A DNA stretch of 64,000 nt, from NCBI GenBank assembly GCA_963787425.1, contig CAWBCV010000012.1:124001-188000 (forward strand), in the 5' to 3' direction. Below the pieces are notes generated by a model. It did not search any database and was not told the DNA's origin. It was given only the letters and a program-made list of their open reading frames with translations. Numbering within the stretch: position 1 is the first letter of the stretch; the number at the start of each line of letters is the position of its first letter. The position numbers were made by a program, and so were the translations under genes. Origin of the DNA: AP-15 sp963787425 (GTDB lineage: Bacteria > Pseudomonadota > Alphaproteobacteria > ATCC43930 > CGMCC-115725). This document shows positions 50,666 through 58,704 of the stretch, in pieces.

Positions 50666-51847
50666 ATGGCGACGGAAATCATCCGGCGCCCGGCGCGCCC
50701 TTCTCCATGGCGCAATCCCGCTGTTCGCGGCATCGTCATTCAGGTGCTGTTCGTAGCTGCCGTCCTCGCCCTCGGCGCTTTTCTCGTCCACAATACCGTG
50801 GTCAATCTACGCCGCCAGAACATTGCCAGCGGGTTCGGCTTTCTCGACCGCGAAGCCGCCTTCGGGATCGGCGAGTCGCTGATCCCCTATTCGCCGGCCG
50901 ATACCTATGGCCGCGCGTTTCTGGTCGGCCTGCTGAACACGCTTTATGTCGCCGCTCTCGGTATCGTTCTGGTGACGATCCTCGGCACCGTGATGGGGAT
51001 CGCGCGGCTCTCCCGCAACTGGCTGATTAGCAAGTTGGCGCAGATCTATGTCGAGACCTTCCGCAACATCCCGCTGCTTTTGCAGCTGTTCTTTTGGTGG
51101 GGGCTGCTGCGAGAAAGCGCGCCAGCCCCGCGCCAGGCTTGGGAGCCGCTACCCGATGTCTTCGTCAGCAATCGCGGCATCGCCTTCCCGCTGCCAAATC
51201 TCGATCCGACCTATGGCTGGATGGCGCTGGCATTGGGTGTCGGGGTCGTCGCAACGATCGGGATTTTCCGCTGGGCTCGGCAGCGGCAGGCGCGGACCGG
51301 AGAGCAGTTCCCGACCGGTTGGGTCGGGCTCGGGCTGGTGCTCGGGCTGCCGCTGATCGTCTTTCTTGGGGGCGGCGCGCCGCTCGCTCTCGACCGTCCC
51401 GAGCTGAAGGGCTTTAACTTCGCTGGCGGTCACGGTGTATCGCCTGAATTCGCCGCTCTGTTGCTCGGTCTTGTCGTCTACATGGGGACGTTTATCGCCG
51501 AAATCGTTCGCGCCGGCATCCTCGCGGTCAGCTGGGGCCAGAGCGAGGCCGCTTTGGCGCTGGGCCTCAAACCGGGACAGCGGACGCGCCTGATCGTGTT
51601 GCCGCAAGCGTTGCGCGTAATTATTCCGCCAATGACCAGCACGTATTTGAACCTGACCAAGAACAGCTCGCTGGCAGTCGCGATCGGCTACCCGGACCTC
51701 GTATCGGTCGCCAACACGATGATTAACCAGACCGGGCAGGCGGTCGAAGGCATCACAATGATCATGGCGGTCTATCTGACGATCAGCCTGACGATCTCAG
51801 CGCTGATGAACATCTACAACCGCTCCGTCGCGCTGGTAGAGCGCTGA
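50666..51847 (+). CDS. aapQ: Amino acid ABC transporter permease
   Basis: 393 aa. A long N-terminal region with one helix (~25-45) and a small conserved GFGFLDREAAFGIGESLIPY segment precedes the HisM-like permease fold (NTLYVAALGIVLVTILGTV, YVETFRNIPLLLQLFFWW). The EAA loop is LALGLKPGQRTRLIVLPQAL, which docks on AapP. The middle extension of ~130 residues between helices is usual for AapQ. AapM follows after 3 nt. Confidence 0.93.
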   Translation: MATEIIRRPARPSPWRNPAVRGIVIQVLFVAAVLALGAFLVHNTVVNLRRQNIASGFGFLDREAAFGIGESLIPYSPADTYGRAFLVGLLNTLYVAALGIVLVTILGTVMGIARLSRNWLISKLAQIYVETFRNIPLLLQLFFWWGLLRESAPAPRQAWEPLPDVFVSNRGIAFPLPNLDPTYGWMALALGVGVVATIGIFRWARQRQARTGEQFPTGWVGLGLVLGLPLIVFLGGGAPLALDRPELKGFNFAGGHGVSPEFAALLLGLVVYMGTFIAEIVRAGILAVSWGQSEAALALGLKPGQRTRLIVLPQALRVIIPPMTSTYLNLTKNSSLAVAIGYPDLVSVANTMINQTGQAVEGITMIMAVYLTISLTISALMNIYNRSVALVER

Positions 51848-51850
51848 CGG

Positions 51851-52951
51851 ATGACCGATGTCGCTCAAGAGCTGCCGCTCGCCGCCGAACCGCCGCCGCC
51901 CGCAGCCGCCGGCCTTTTCGGCTGGCTGCGCGCCAATCTATTCAGCAGCGTCTCCAATACAATCCTGACCGTGCTCGCGGTCGCCCTACTGGCGGTGACA
52001 GTCCCCCCTGTCATTCGCTGGGCCCTGGTCGACGCGGTTTGGTCGGCCCCGAACAGCCGCGCCTGCCGTGGGGCCGGCGCCTGCTGGGCGTTCATCGCCG
52101 AGAAATGGCGCTTTATCCTCTTCGGCACCTACCCCTACGAGCAGCATTGGCGCCCGTTTTGCGTCGTGCTGATCTTCATCGCGATGATTTTGGCGAGCTG
52201 TGACCGACGGCTTTGGGGACGGCGGTTGACGCTCGTCTGGCTCGCAGGGCTCGTGGTGGTCGGCGTCCTGATGTGGGGCGGTATTTTCGGCTTGAGCTAT
52301 GTGAGCAACGAATTGTGGGGCGGACTGCCACTGACCCTTATCCTTGCCATTGTGGGAATGGCTTTCGCCTTTCCTCTCGCAATACTTCTGGCGCTCGGGC
52401 GGCGCTCGCCGCTCCCGGCGGTGCGCACGATCTGCATCGCCTATATCGAGCTGATCCGCGGGGTGCCGCTGATCACGGTTTTATTCATGGTCTCGGTCAT
52501 GCTGCCGCTGTTCCTGCCGGCCGGCATGACCATCGACAAGCTGTTGCGCGCGCAATTGGCGTTCATCCTGTTTGCCGCCGCCTATCTCGCCGAGGTCATC
52601 CGTGGCGGATTGCAGGCGATCCCGAAGGGCCAGATCGAAGCCGCCGATGCGCTGGGGCTCGGCTATTGGCGGCGCACGCGGCTCATCGTCCTGCCGCAGG
52701 CATTGACATTGGTTATCCCGCCTCTGGTCAATACCTTCATCGGCACATTCAAAGACACCACGCTCGTCATCATCATTGGCCTCATGGACCTGCTGGGTAC
52801 AATAAATGCGGCGCTGAACGACGCCAATTGGCGCGGCACCTCGGCCGAAGCCTATGTGTTCGCTGCGGCAATCTATTTCTGCTTCTGCTTTTTCATGTCG
52901 CGCTACAGCCAGATGCTCGAGCGCGAATTCAACAAAGGGCGGCGACGATGA
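51851..52951 (+). CDS. aapM: Amino acid ABC transporter permease
   Basis: 366 aa. N-terminal cytoplasmic stretch, then helices around residues 35-60 and 95-115; the periplasmic segment contains WRFILFGTYPYEQHWRP, conserved in AapM. The permease core includes LPLTLILAIVGMAFAFPLAI and IELIRGVPLITVLFMVSV; the EAA loop is ADALGLGYWRRTRLIVLPQA. It partners AapQ in the membrane. Its TGA overlaps the aapP ATG by 4 nt. Confidence 0.93.
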   Translation: MTDVAQELPLAAEPPPPAAAGLFGWLRANLFSSVSNTILTVLAVALLAVTVPPVIRWALVDAVWSAPNSRACRGAGACWAFIAEKWRFILFGTYPYEQHWRPFCVVLIFIAMILASCDRRLWGRRLTLVWLAGLVVVGVLMWGGIFGLSYVSNELWGGLPLTLILAIVGMAFAFPLAILLALGRRSPLPAVRTICIAYIELIRGVPLITVLFMVSVMLPLFLPAGMTIDKLLRAQLAFILFAAAYLAEVIRGGLQAIPKGQIEAADALGLGYWRRTRLIVLPQALTLVIPPLVNTFIGTFKDTTLVIIIGLMDLLGTINAALNDANWRGTSAEAYVFAAAIYFCFCFFMSRYSQMLEREFNKGRRR

Positions 52952-53700
52952 CGGACGCGGCTGGAGCGCCGATCATCGAGCTGCGCGGCGTCGACAAATG
53001 GTATGGCGAGTTCCACGTCCTCAAGAACATCAACCTCGACGTCGGCAAGGGCGAGCGGGTCGTGGTCTGCGGGCCATCGGGCTCGGGTAAGTCGACGATG
53101 ATCCGCTGCATCAATCGCCTGGAAGAGCATCAGCGCGGCCAAATCCTCGTCGCCGGGATCGAGCTGACCTCGGACGTGAAGCACATCGAGGCGATCCGCC
53201 GCGAGGTCGGCATGGTGTTCCAGCAGTTCAACCTGTTTCCGCACCTGACGGTTCTGGAAAACCTGACCTTGGCGCCGATCTGGGTGCGCAAATTGCCGAA
53301 AAGGGAAGCCGAGGAGACCGCCCGCCTCTATCTCGAACGGGTGCGCATCCCGGAGCAGGCGGACAAATATCCGGGGCAGCTCTCCGGCGGGCAGCAGCAA
53401 CGTGTCGCGATTGCGCGCTCGCTGTGCATGAAGCCCGAGATCATGCTGTTCGACGAGCCGACCTCGGCGCTTGACCCGGAAATGATCAAGGAGGTGCTCG
53501 ACGTAATGATCGAGCTCGCCGAGGAGGGGATGACGATGGTCTGCGTGACCCACGAAATGGGCTTCGCGCGCACCGTTGCCGACACGATGGTCTTCATGGA
53601 CCGCGGCGAGATCGTCGAACGCGGCCCGCCCCAGGAATTCTTCGCCAACCCAAAGAGCGACCGCACGAAATTATTCCTGAGCCAGATCCTCGCGCATTAG
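52948..53700 (+). CDS. aapP: Amino acid ABC transporter ATP-binding protein
   Basis: 250 aa from ATG 52948. All ABC ATPase motifs are present: Walker A GPSGSGKSTMIRCINRLE, Q-loop MVFQQFNLFPHLTV, signature LSGGQQQRVAIARSL, Walker B IMLFDEPTSALDPEM, and H-loop VTHEMGFARTVAD. It energises AapQM. An open frame reaches far upstream inside aapM but is not coding there. Confidence 0.95.
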   Translation: MTDAAGAPIIELRGVDKWYGEFHVLKNINLDVGKGERVVVCGPSGSGKSTMIRCINRLEEHQRGQILVAGIELTSDVKHIEAIRREVGMVFQQFNLFPHLTVLENLTLAPIWVRKLPKREAEETARLYLERVRIPEQADKYPGQLSGGQQQRVAIARSLCMKPEIMLFDEPTSALDPEMIKEVLDVMIELAEEGMTMVCVTHEMGFARTVADTMVFMDRGEIVERGPPQEFFANPKSDRTKLFLSQILAH

Positions 53701-53747
53701 CGGAAGATGTCGCCATCGGCCACCCATCAACGGAGGAAGAGCGGCTC

Positions 53748-55085
53748 GTGGCGCAAGTAACTGATATGTCGGCGACCGATCGGTTGATCGCGTTGATGGA
53801 CCATCTGGCCCTCGGCTCGGCGTATTTCGGCACGGCGATCCCGCGGGACATCTCGGGGCTGGCGACGGCATATCCCGAACGTCTGGCCGGGATCGTGCTG
53901 TGCGTGCCGAGCCGCCTCGATCCGGCCCCGTTCTCCGGCATCGACGACCGGGTCCTAATGATCGCAGGCGAGCACGGGCCGGCGGCGGAAGCCACGGAGC
54001 GCGCAACTGCTCGCTTGCCCGGTGCGCAACGCTCGGTCCTCGCCGGCTACGAGGCTCCCGGCAGCTGGAGCGATGCCGTCGCGGACCGCACCGACGAGAT
54101 CGCTGACCGGATGATCGCTTTTCTCGACCGTCCGGCCGCGAATGGGAAGCGGCCGGACGCGCCGAATTCAACCACGGCGGAAGGAAGGCATGCGGGCATT
54201 TCCTACCGCGTCGAGGGCTCCGGCCCGGCGCTGATGCTGCTGCCGTTTTTTCTGGCGCCCTCGCAATGGGCGCCGGCAATCCCGCGCCTGGCCCGGCACT
54301 TCACCGTCGTGACCCTCGGCGGCCCCCATTTGGGCGGCGTCGCCTCGCTTGAGGACCGGGCCCGGATGCCGACCTATCAGGCGATGTTCCGGACCTTGAT
54401 CGACCAGATCGGGCCGCGGCCCGGCGAAGCGATCCTCGAAATCGGTTCCGGCGCCGGTTCATTGGTTCGCCTGCTGGCGCGACGGCTCGGCACTGCCAAT
54501 CCCATCACCGCGGCCGATGTGAACCCATTTCTCCTGCGCGAGGCCGCTCAGTTGGCCGAGGCAGAGGGGCTCGGGGAGCTGATCCAATTCACCGAGGGCA
54601 ATGCCGAGGCACTGCCCTTCGAGGACCATTCGTTCGATTGCGCCTATTCGGTCACCGTGTTCGAGGAATGCGACGCGGATCGGGCGATCGCCGAGGCGAT
54701 GCGCGTCACCCGCCCGGCTGGGCGGGTTGGTCTCGTCGTGCGCGCAGTCGACATGCCGCAGTGGTGGAACCTCGCTTTGCCCGAGGCGATCTCGAGCAAA
54801 GTGACAATGCCCCCGCATTCGGTCGCTCCACGCGGAGTTGCCGACCGCAGCCTCTACCGGAGGATGCGTGATGCCGGTCTTTTCGACCTCGTCTGTTTTC
54901 CCACGATGGTGACGCTCGACCGCCCGGGTGGACCGATCTGGCGCAACCGCGAAGACCATGTCCTGTCACAATTGTCGCCGCAGGAATTGGCGGTCTGGCA
55001 CGCCGAGCGCGACAAGGCGGAGAAAGATGGCCTCCTGTTCATGGCCCATACGCTGCATTGCGCCGTCGGCACGAAACCGCAATAA
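53748..55085 (+). CDS. Alpha/beta-hydrolase-like and SAM methyltransferase fusion protein
   Basis: 445 aa from GTG 53748 (GGAGGA upstream; ATG 53766 is an alternative). Residues ~1-130 look like the end of an alpha/beta hydrolase (YPERLAGIVLCVPSRLDPAP, DDRVLMIAGEHGPAAEA, DRMIAFLDRP) but the Ser of a G-x-S-x-G elbow is missing. Residues ~140-215 resemble the start of a second hydrolase (ISYRVEGSGPALMLLP, ARHFTVVTLGGPHLGG). From ~225 a class I methyltransferase follows: EAILEIGSGAGSLVRLLARR (SAM motif I), AADVNPFLLREA, and FDCAYSVTVFEECD. Hydrolase activity is improbable; methyl transfer is plausible. Substrate unknown. It lies 47 nt behind aapP. Confidence 0.72.
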   Translation: MAQVTDMSATDRLIALMDHLALGSAYFGTAIPRDISGLATAYPERLAGIVLCVPSRLDPAPFSGIDDRVLMIAGEHGPAAEATERATARLPGAQRSVLAGYEAPGSWSDAVADRTDEIADRMIAFLDRPAANGKRPDAPNSTTAEGRHAGISYRVEGSGPALMLLPFFLAPSQWAPAIPRLARHFTVVTLGGPHLGGVASLEDRARMPTYQAMFRTLIDQIGPRPGEAILEIGSGAGSLVRLLARRLGTANPITAADVNPFLLREAAQLAEAEGLGELIQFTEGNAEALPFEDHSFDCAYSVTVFEECDADRAIAEAMRVTRPAGRVGLVVRAVDMPQWWNLALPEAISSKVTMPPHSVAPRGVADRSLYRRMRDAGLFDLVCFPTMVTLDRPGGPIWRNREDHVLSQLSPQELAVWHAERDKAEKDGLLFMAHTLHCAVGTKPQ

Positions 55086-55096
55086 GAGAGAGCTCC

Positions 55097-55645
55097 CTAG
55101 CTCTGCTCAGGCTTCGGCAGTATCCCGAGGTCGCGCGGGTCGTCGAACGAAACCCGGCGCCGCGCATAGACGGCAAAGCCGGCCCGCTGGTAAGTGGCCA
55201 GCGCCTTTGGATGATCGAAAGTCGAGGTATGGAGCCAAAAGCGGTCGAGCGGTCTCGACCAGGCCTGATCGATTGCCGCCTGTAGCAGGTAGGGGCCGAG
55301 CCGACGCCCGATAAAGTCGGGGATGAGCCCGAAATAGCACAGCTTCGTCTCGCGCGGCGCGGCCGTGTCGAGTTCGAAGAAGCCGGCGGGGACCCCACGC
55401 ACGTACAGCACGAATACCTCGATCGTCGGCTTGGCGATGAGTGCCGCTAGTGCCGCGTCGTCGACAAGCCGCCGCTCGAACCACAGCCACGGCCCGCCGA
55501 CCGTATCGTACAAGTGGCGGTAAAACGAGACGGTGCAGTCCTCGGCGCGCATCAGCGCGAGCTTTTCGAGCGGCGCCGGGACCCGCTTCCCGGTGGGCCG
55601 GTCGAGCATTTCGAGATAGGTGATGACGTCTTCGAGTGCGGTCAC
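55097..55645 (-). CDS. GNAT-family N-acetyltransferase
   Basis: 182 aa from GTG 55645, overlapping the sseA stop (GTGA). The GNAT fold is seen in VFVLYVRGVPAGFFELD (strands 2-4), LCYFGLIPDFIGRRLGPYLL with the acetyl-CoA loop (Arg-Arg-x-Gly-x), and the late WLHTSTFDHPKALATYQRAGF with the conserved Tyr. The preceding frame to 55711 is antisense-like. It probably acetylates a small molecule; coupling to sseA does not identify it. Confidence 0.85.
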   Translation of the reverse strand: MTALEDVITYLEMLDRPTGKRVPAPLEKLALMRAEDCTVSFYRHLYDTVGGPWLWFERRLVDDAALAALIAKPTIEVFVLYVRGVPAGFFELDTAAPRETKLCYFGLIPDFIGRRLGPYLLQAAIDQAWSRPLDRFWLHTSTFDHPKALATYQRAGFAVYARRRVSFDDPRDLGILPKPEQS

Positions 55646-56517
55646 GGCGTCTTGGCAGGCGCGGGGCCGGTCTCGACCGGCGTGTCGCCTGGCAGCCCCC
55701 ATTCCGACCACGACCCGTCATAGACGGCCGCGCCCGGATGCCCGATCAGGTGCAGCGCAAAAGCGAGCGCACAGGCGGTGACGCCCGAACCGCAGCTCGT
55801 GACGATTGGGCGGTCGAGCGCAACGCCCGCGTCACGGAACAGGTTCGAGAGCGCCTCGGCATCGCGCAATCGGCGGGTCTCCGGATCGGTGACCCGGTCG
55901 TAAGGCAGGTTGCGGCTGTCCGGAATGTGGCCCCGGCGCAAGCCGGGCCGGGTTTCTTCCGCAACGCCGTCAAACCGGCCGGCGGCGCGAGCATCGACGA
56001 CCTGCTCGCGCCGCGTCGACAGATTGTCGAGCAACGCTTGCTTGTCGCGGACCAGCACCGGGTCGAACCGCGCCGAAAAACGGCGATGCGGCGGGTTCGG
56101 CACGACGGTTTCGAGCGGCCGGTTTTCGGCCTTCCATTTCGGCAGACCGCCATCGAGGAGCGCGACATTGCGATGTCCAAACAGGCGCAGCATCCACCAG
56201 GCGCGACCGGCCGAGGACAGGCCGGCGCCGTCGTAGACGATAACCCGGTCGTCGTCGCCGATGCCGAGCCCCTCCATCTTGCGCGCGAACAGCGCGGGCG
56301 ACGGGATCATATGCGGCAGGCTCGTGCCCGGCTCCGCGATGTCGTCGATATCGAAGAACACCGCACCCGGGATGTGGCCGCGGTCATAATCCTCCCGCGC
56401 CGTCGGCGTAATCCCGGGCAGCTTGAAAGACGCGTCGACGACCCGGACATGCGGGTCGTCGAGATGCGCGGCGAGCCACTCGGTACCGACGAGCGCTTCC
56501 GGATGGGCGTAGGGCAT
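55642..56517 (-). CDS. sseA: 3-mercaptopyruvate/thiosulfate sulfurtransferase
   Basis: 291 aa from ATG 56517. Two rhodanese domains: the N-terminal one (~10-130) with VRVVDASFKLPG, DYDRGHIPGAVFFDIDDIA and VIVYDGAGLSSAGRAWWMLR; the C-terminal one with VVDARAAGRFDG, RGHIPDSRNLPYD and the active loop SCGSGVTACALA, where CGSGVT is the mercaptopyruvate type. It transfers sulphur in the cytoplasm. Adjacent to alaX on the same strand with a 16-nt gap. Confidence 0.92.
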   Translation of the reverse strand: MPYAHPEALVGTEWLAAHLDDPHVRVVDASFKLPGITPTAREDYDRGHIPGAVFFDIDDIAEPGTSLPHMIPSPALFARKMEGLGIGDDDRVIVYDGAGLSSAGRAWWMLRLFGHRNVALLDGGLPKWKAENRPLETVVPNPPHRRFSARFDPVLVRDKQALLDNLSTRREQVVDARAAGRFDGVAEETRPGLRRGHIPDSRNLPYDRVTDPETRRLRDAEALSNLFRDAGVALDRPIVTSCGSGVTACALAFALHLIGHPGAAVYDGSWSEWGLPGDTPVETGPAPAKTP

Positions 56518-56533
56518 GGGCTCCTGTCCTCCC

Positions 56534-57244
56534 TCACTCCGCGAGTGCAAGGATCACGCGGCGGTTCTGCTTGCCCTTGTTCTCGATCTTGGTCACCGCA
56601 ACCGGGCCGATCTCGCTGGTGTTGCGGATATGAGTGCCGCCGCAAGGCTGCAGATCGATACCCGAGATTTCGATGAGGCGCACTTGCCCCATCCCGGTGG
56701 GCGGCTTGACCGACATCGTGCGGACGAGCTCGGGCTGGGCGGCGAGCTCTTCGTCGGTGATCCACCGCGGCCCGACCGGGTGCGCCTCTGCGATCAGCGC
56801 ATTGAGGCGGCCCGAGAGCGTCTCCTTGTCGAGACTCGAGCCGGGCACGTCGAAATCGAGCCGCCCCCTGCCGTCGGAAACCTGACCGCCGGTCACCGCC
56901 CCGGGGACGATGCTGCACAACAGATGCAGACAGGTGTGCGTGCGCATCAGCCGGTACCGCCGCTCCCAGTCGATCTCGGCAACGAGTTCCGTGCCTGGAT
57001 CGGGGAGCGCCCAGCCGGGAGCCGGGATGTGAATCACCTCGTCTGGGCCGTCGCCCTTGACCGTGTCGACGATCGTGATCGGCGGGCCCGGCGAGAGGCG
57101 CAGCACGCCTGTGTCGCCCGGCTGACCGCCGCCTATCGGATAAAACACCGTGCGGTCGAGCCGAATGCCGCGCCCATCGGCGGCAATCACTCGCGCTGCG
57201 CAGGACTGCAGGTACCCGTCGTCGCGAAACAGCAGCTCGGTCAT
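56534..57244 (-). CDS. Alanyl-tRNA editing protein AlaX family
   Basis: 236 aa. The N-terminal beta domain reads VFYPIGGGQPGDTGVLRL, as in AlaRS. The editing site is formed by RTHTCLHLLCSIV (His-x3-His) and PCGGTHIRNTSEIG (Cys-x3-His), which bind zinc. It hydrolyses Ser- or Gly-tRNA-Ala in trans. The C-terminal KIENKGKQNRRVILAL is typical for AlaX-M. Confidence 0.92.
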   Translation of the reverse strand: MTELLFRDDGYLQSCAARVIAADGRGIRLDRTVFYPIGGGQPGDTGVLRLSPGPPITIVDTVKGDGPDEVIHIPAPGWALPDPGTELVAEIDWERRYRLMRTHTCLHLLCSIVPGAVTGGQVSDGRGRLDFDVPGSSLDKETLSGRLNALIAEAHPVGPRWITDEELAAQPELVRTMSVKPPTGMGQVRLIEISGIDLQPCGGTHIRNTSEIGPVAVTKIENKGKQNRRVILALAE

Positions 57245-57264
57245 CGCTTCCCCCCTGAAGCACC

Positions 57265-57284
57265 ATCCCGGCGAAGGCCGGGAT
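57265..57284 (+). repeat. REP palindrome, left of the GIY-YIG gene
   Basis: ATCCCGGC-GAAG-GCCGGGAT, 8-bp arms with a GAAG loop, followed by the tail CCA. The tail points toward the GIY-YIG gene, which begins (its 3' end) 18 bp away. The pattern is that of alphaproteobacterial REP elements. Confidence 0.85.
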
Positions 57285-57301
57285 CCATAGTGCGGTAGCC
57301 G

Positions 57302-57589
57302 TTACGCGCCGGACAAGTTGTCATAGAGATCGATCCAATACCGATTTTGTGTCTCGATCAAATTGATCTTCAAATTCCCTCTCCAGCCCTTGATCTGTTT
57401 TACTCGGCGTAGCGCCGCTTCCCTGTCGTCATGGTTCTCAAATCATACCAAGCGATCAACGCCGTATTTTGTCGTAAATCCGGGCACCACTTTGTGTTTG
57501 TGTTCCCAGACGCGCCGGGCGAGGTCCGTCGTCCACCCGAGGTACAGCGTGCCATATGGTCTGCTCGCGAGCAGATAGACAAAATACAT
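57302..57589 (-). pseudogene. GIY-YIG nuclease-like gene with an internal stop, flanked by REPs
   Basis: 95 codons from ATG 57589 to TAA 57304-57302. MYFVYLLASRPYGTLYLGWT has the two-strand GIY-YIG core (VYLL and LYLG), followed by TDLARRVWEHKHK with the catalytic Arg, then FTTKYGVDRLV. Codon 49 is TGA (57445-57443) where Trp is expected (VWFENHD), and the frame resumes correctly: FENHDDREAALRRVKQIKGW with the conserved Glu. It is thus one base from intact (UvrC/YhbQ-like, ~10 kDa). The inverted REP pair at 57265 and 57609 encloses it precisely. Confidence 0.75.
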
Positions 57590-57608
57590 AGTGCAGCTTC
57601 AGGAATGG

Positions 57609-57628
57609 ATCCCAGCCTTCGCTGGGAT
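57609..57628 (-). repeat. REP palindrome, right of the GIY-YIG gene
   Basis: On the minus strand ATCCCAGC-GAAG-GCTGGGAT, with the same loop and the same CCA tail as the 57265 copy, in opposite orientation. It lies 20 bp from the GIY-YIG start codon, so both tails face the gene. Confidence 0.85.
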
Positions 57629-57648
57629 GCGAAGGTAATGATTTCGGT

Positions 57649-58650
57649 TTATTCCAGCCACGGTGGGGTGGGGAGGTCGCGCGCTCTCAGGAATTCGGGG
57701 TTGAAGAGCTTGGATTGGTAGCGGGTGCCGGAGTCGGCGAGGATCGTCACGATCGTGTGGCCGGGGCCGAGCTCGCGCGCGAGACGAATGGCGCCGCACA
57801 CATTGATGCCGGTGGAGCCGCCGAGAACCAGCCCTTCGTCCTGAACGAGGCTGAAAAGGATCGGCAGCATCTCCGCATCGGTGATCTGGTATTGCCCGTC
57901 GGGCGCGAACCCTTCGAGGTTCTTGGTTTCGCGGTTGTTGCCGATGCCTTCGGTGATCGAGTTGCCCTCGGGCTTGAACTCGCGGCGCGCATACCAGCTG
58001 TAAATGCCAGAGCCCATGCAGTCGGAGAGATAGATCTGGACTTTGGGGTTGCGTTCCTTGAGCGCGATCCCGACGCCGGAAAGCGTGCCGCCGGTGCCGA
58101 CCGAGCAGGTGAAACCGTCGACCTTGCCGTCGGTCTCCTCCCAGATCTCCGGACCGGTCGTCTCGTAATGGCCGCGCCGGTTTGCCAGGTTGTCGAACTG
58201 GTTGGCCCAGATCGCGCCATTCGGCTCCTGAGCCGCAATTTCCTCGGCGAGGCGCTCGGAATAGCGGACATAGTTCATCGGGTTGGCATAGGGCACCGCC
58301 GGCACGAGCCGCAGATCGACGCCGCACAGCAGCAGCATGTCCTTCTTTTCCTGGCTCTGCGTCTCGGGCATGACAATGACGGTGCGGTAGCCGCGCGCAT
58401 TGCCGACCAGCGCGAGGCCGATCCCGGTGTTGCCGGCGGTACCTTCTACGATCACGCCGCCGGGTCTCAGGAGCCCCCGTTCCTCGGCATCCTTGATGAT
58501 GTAGAGAGCCGCGCGGTCCTTGACCGAGCCGCCGGGATTGAGGAACTCGGCCTTGCCGAGGATCGTGCACCCCGTCTCCTCGGAGGCTCGTCGCAATTTG
58601 ATCAGCGGCGTCTTTCCGACGGTGCCGATAAAACCGTCGCGAACCTGCAT
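57649..58650 (-). CDS. cysK: Cysteine synthase A-like PLP enzyme
   Basis: 333 aa from ATG 58650 (GGAGGG upstream; a TTG at 58668 is less likely). PLP-binding Lys is in NPGGSVKDRAALYII, substrate loop in VEGTAGNTGIGLALVG, and phosphate loop in SVGTGGTLSGVGIA. These match the CysK/CBS beta-replacement family that makes cysteine from O-acetylserine and sulphide; LSDCMGSGIYSWYARREF is an insert seen in the CBS-like 'cysteine synthase A' subgroup. No SAT gene is adjacent. The sulfurtransferase gene sits nearby. Confidence 0.9.
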   Translation of the reverse strand: MQVRDGFIGTVGKTPLIKLRRASEETGCTILGKAEFLNPGGSVKDRAALYIIKDAEERGLLRPGGVIVEGTAGNTGIGLALVGNARGYRTVIVMPETQSQEKKDMLLLCGVDLRLVPAVPYANPMNYVRYSERLAEEIAAQEPNGAIWANQFDNLANRRGHYETTGPEIWEETDGKVDGFTCSVGTGGTLSGVGIALKERNPKVQIYLSDCMGSGIYSWYARREFKPEGNSITEGIGNNRETKNLEGFAPDGQYQITDAEMLPILFSLVQDEGLVLGGSTGINVCGAIRLARELGPGHTIVTILADSGTRYQSKLFNPEFLRARDLPTPPWLE

Positions 58651-58704
58651 GCCTCCCTCCTTGCCCAAGCTCCGCGCCGACAGTATCGGCGGTGAGGAAG
58701 CGTC

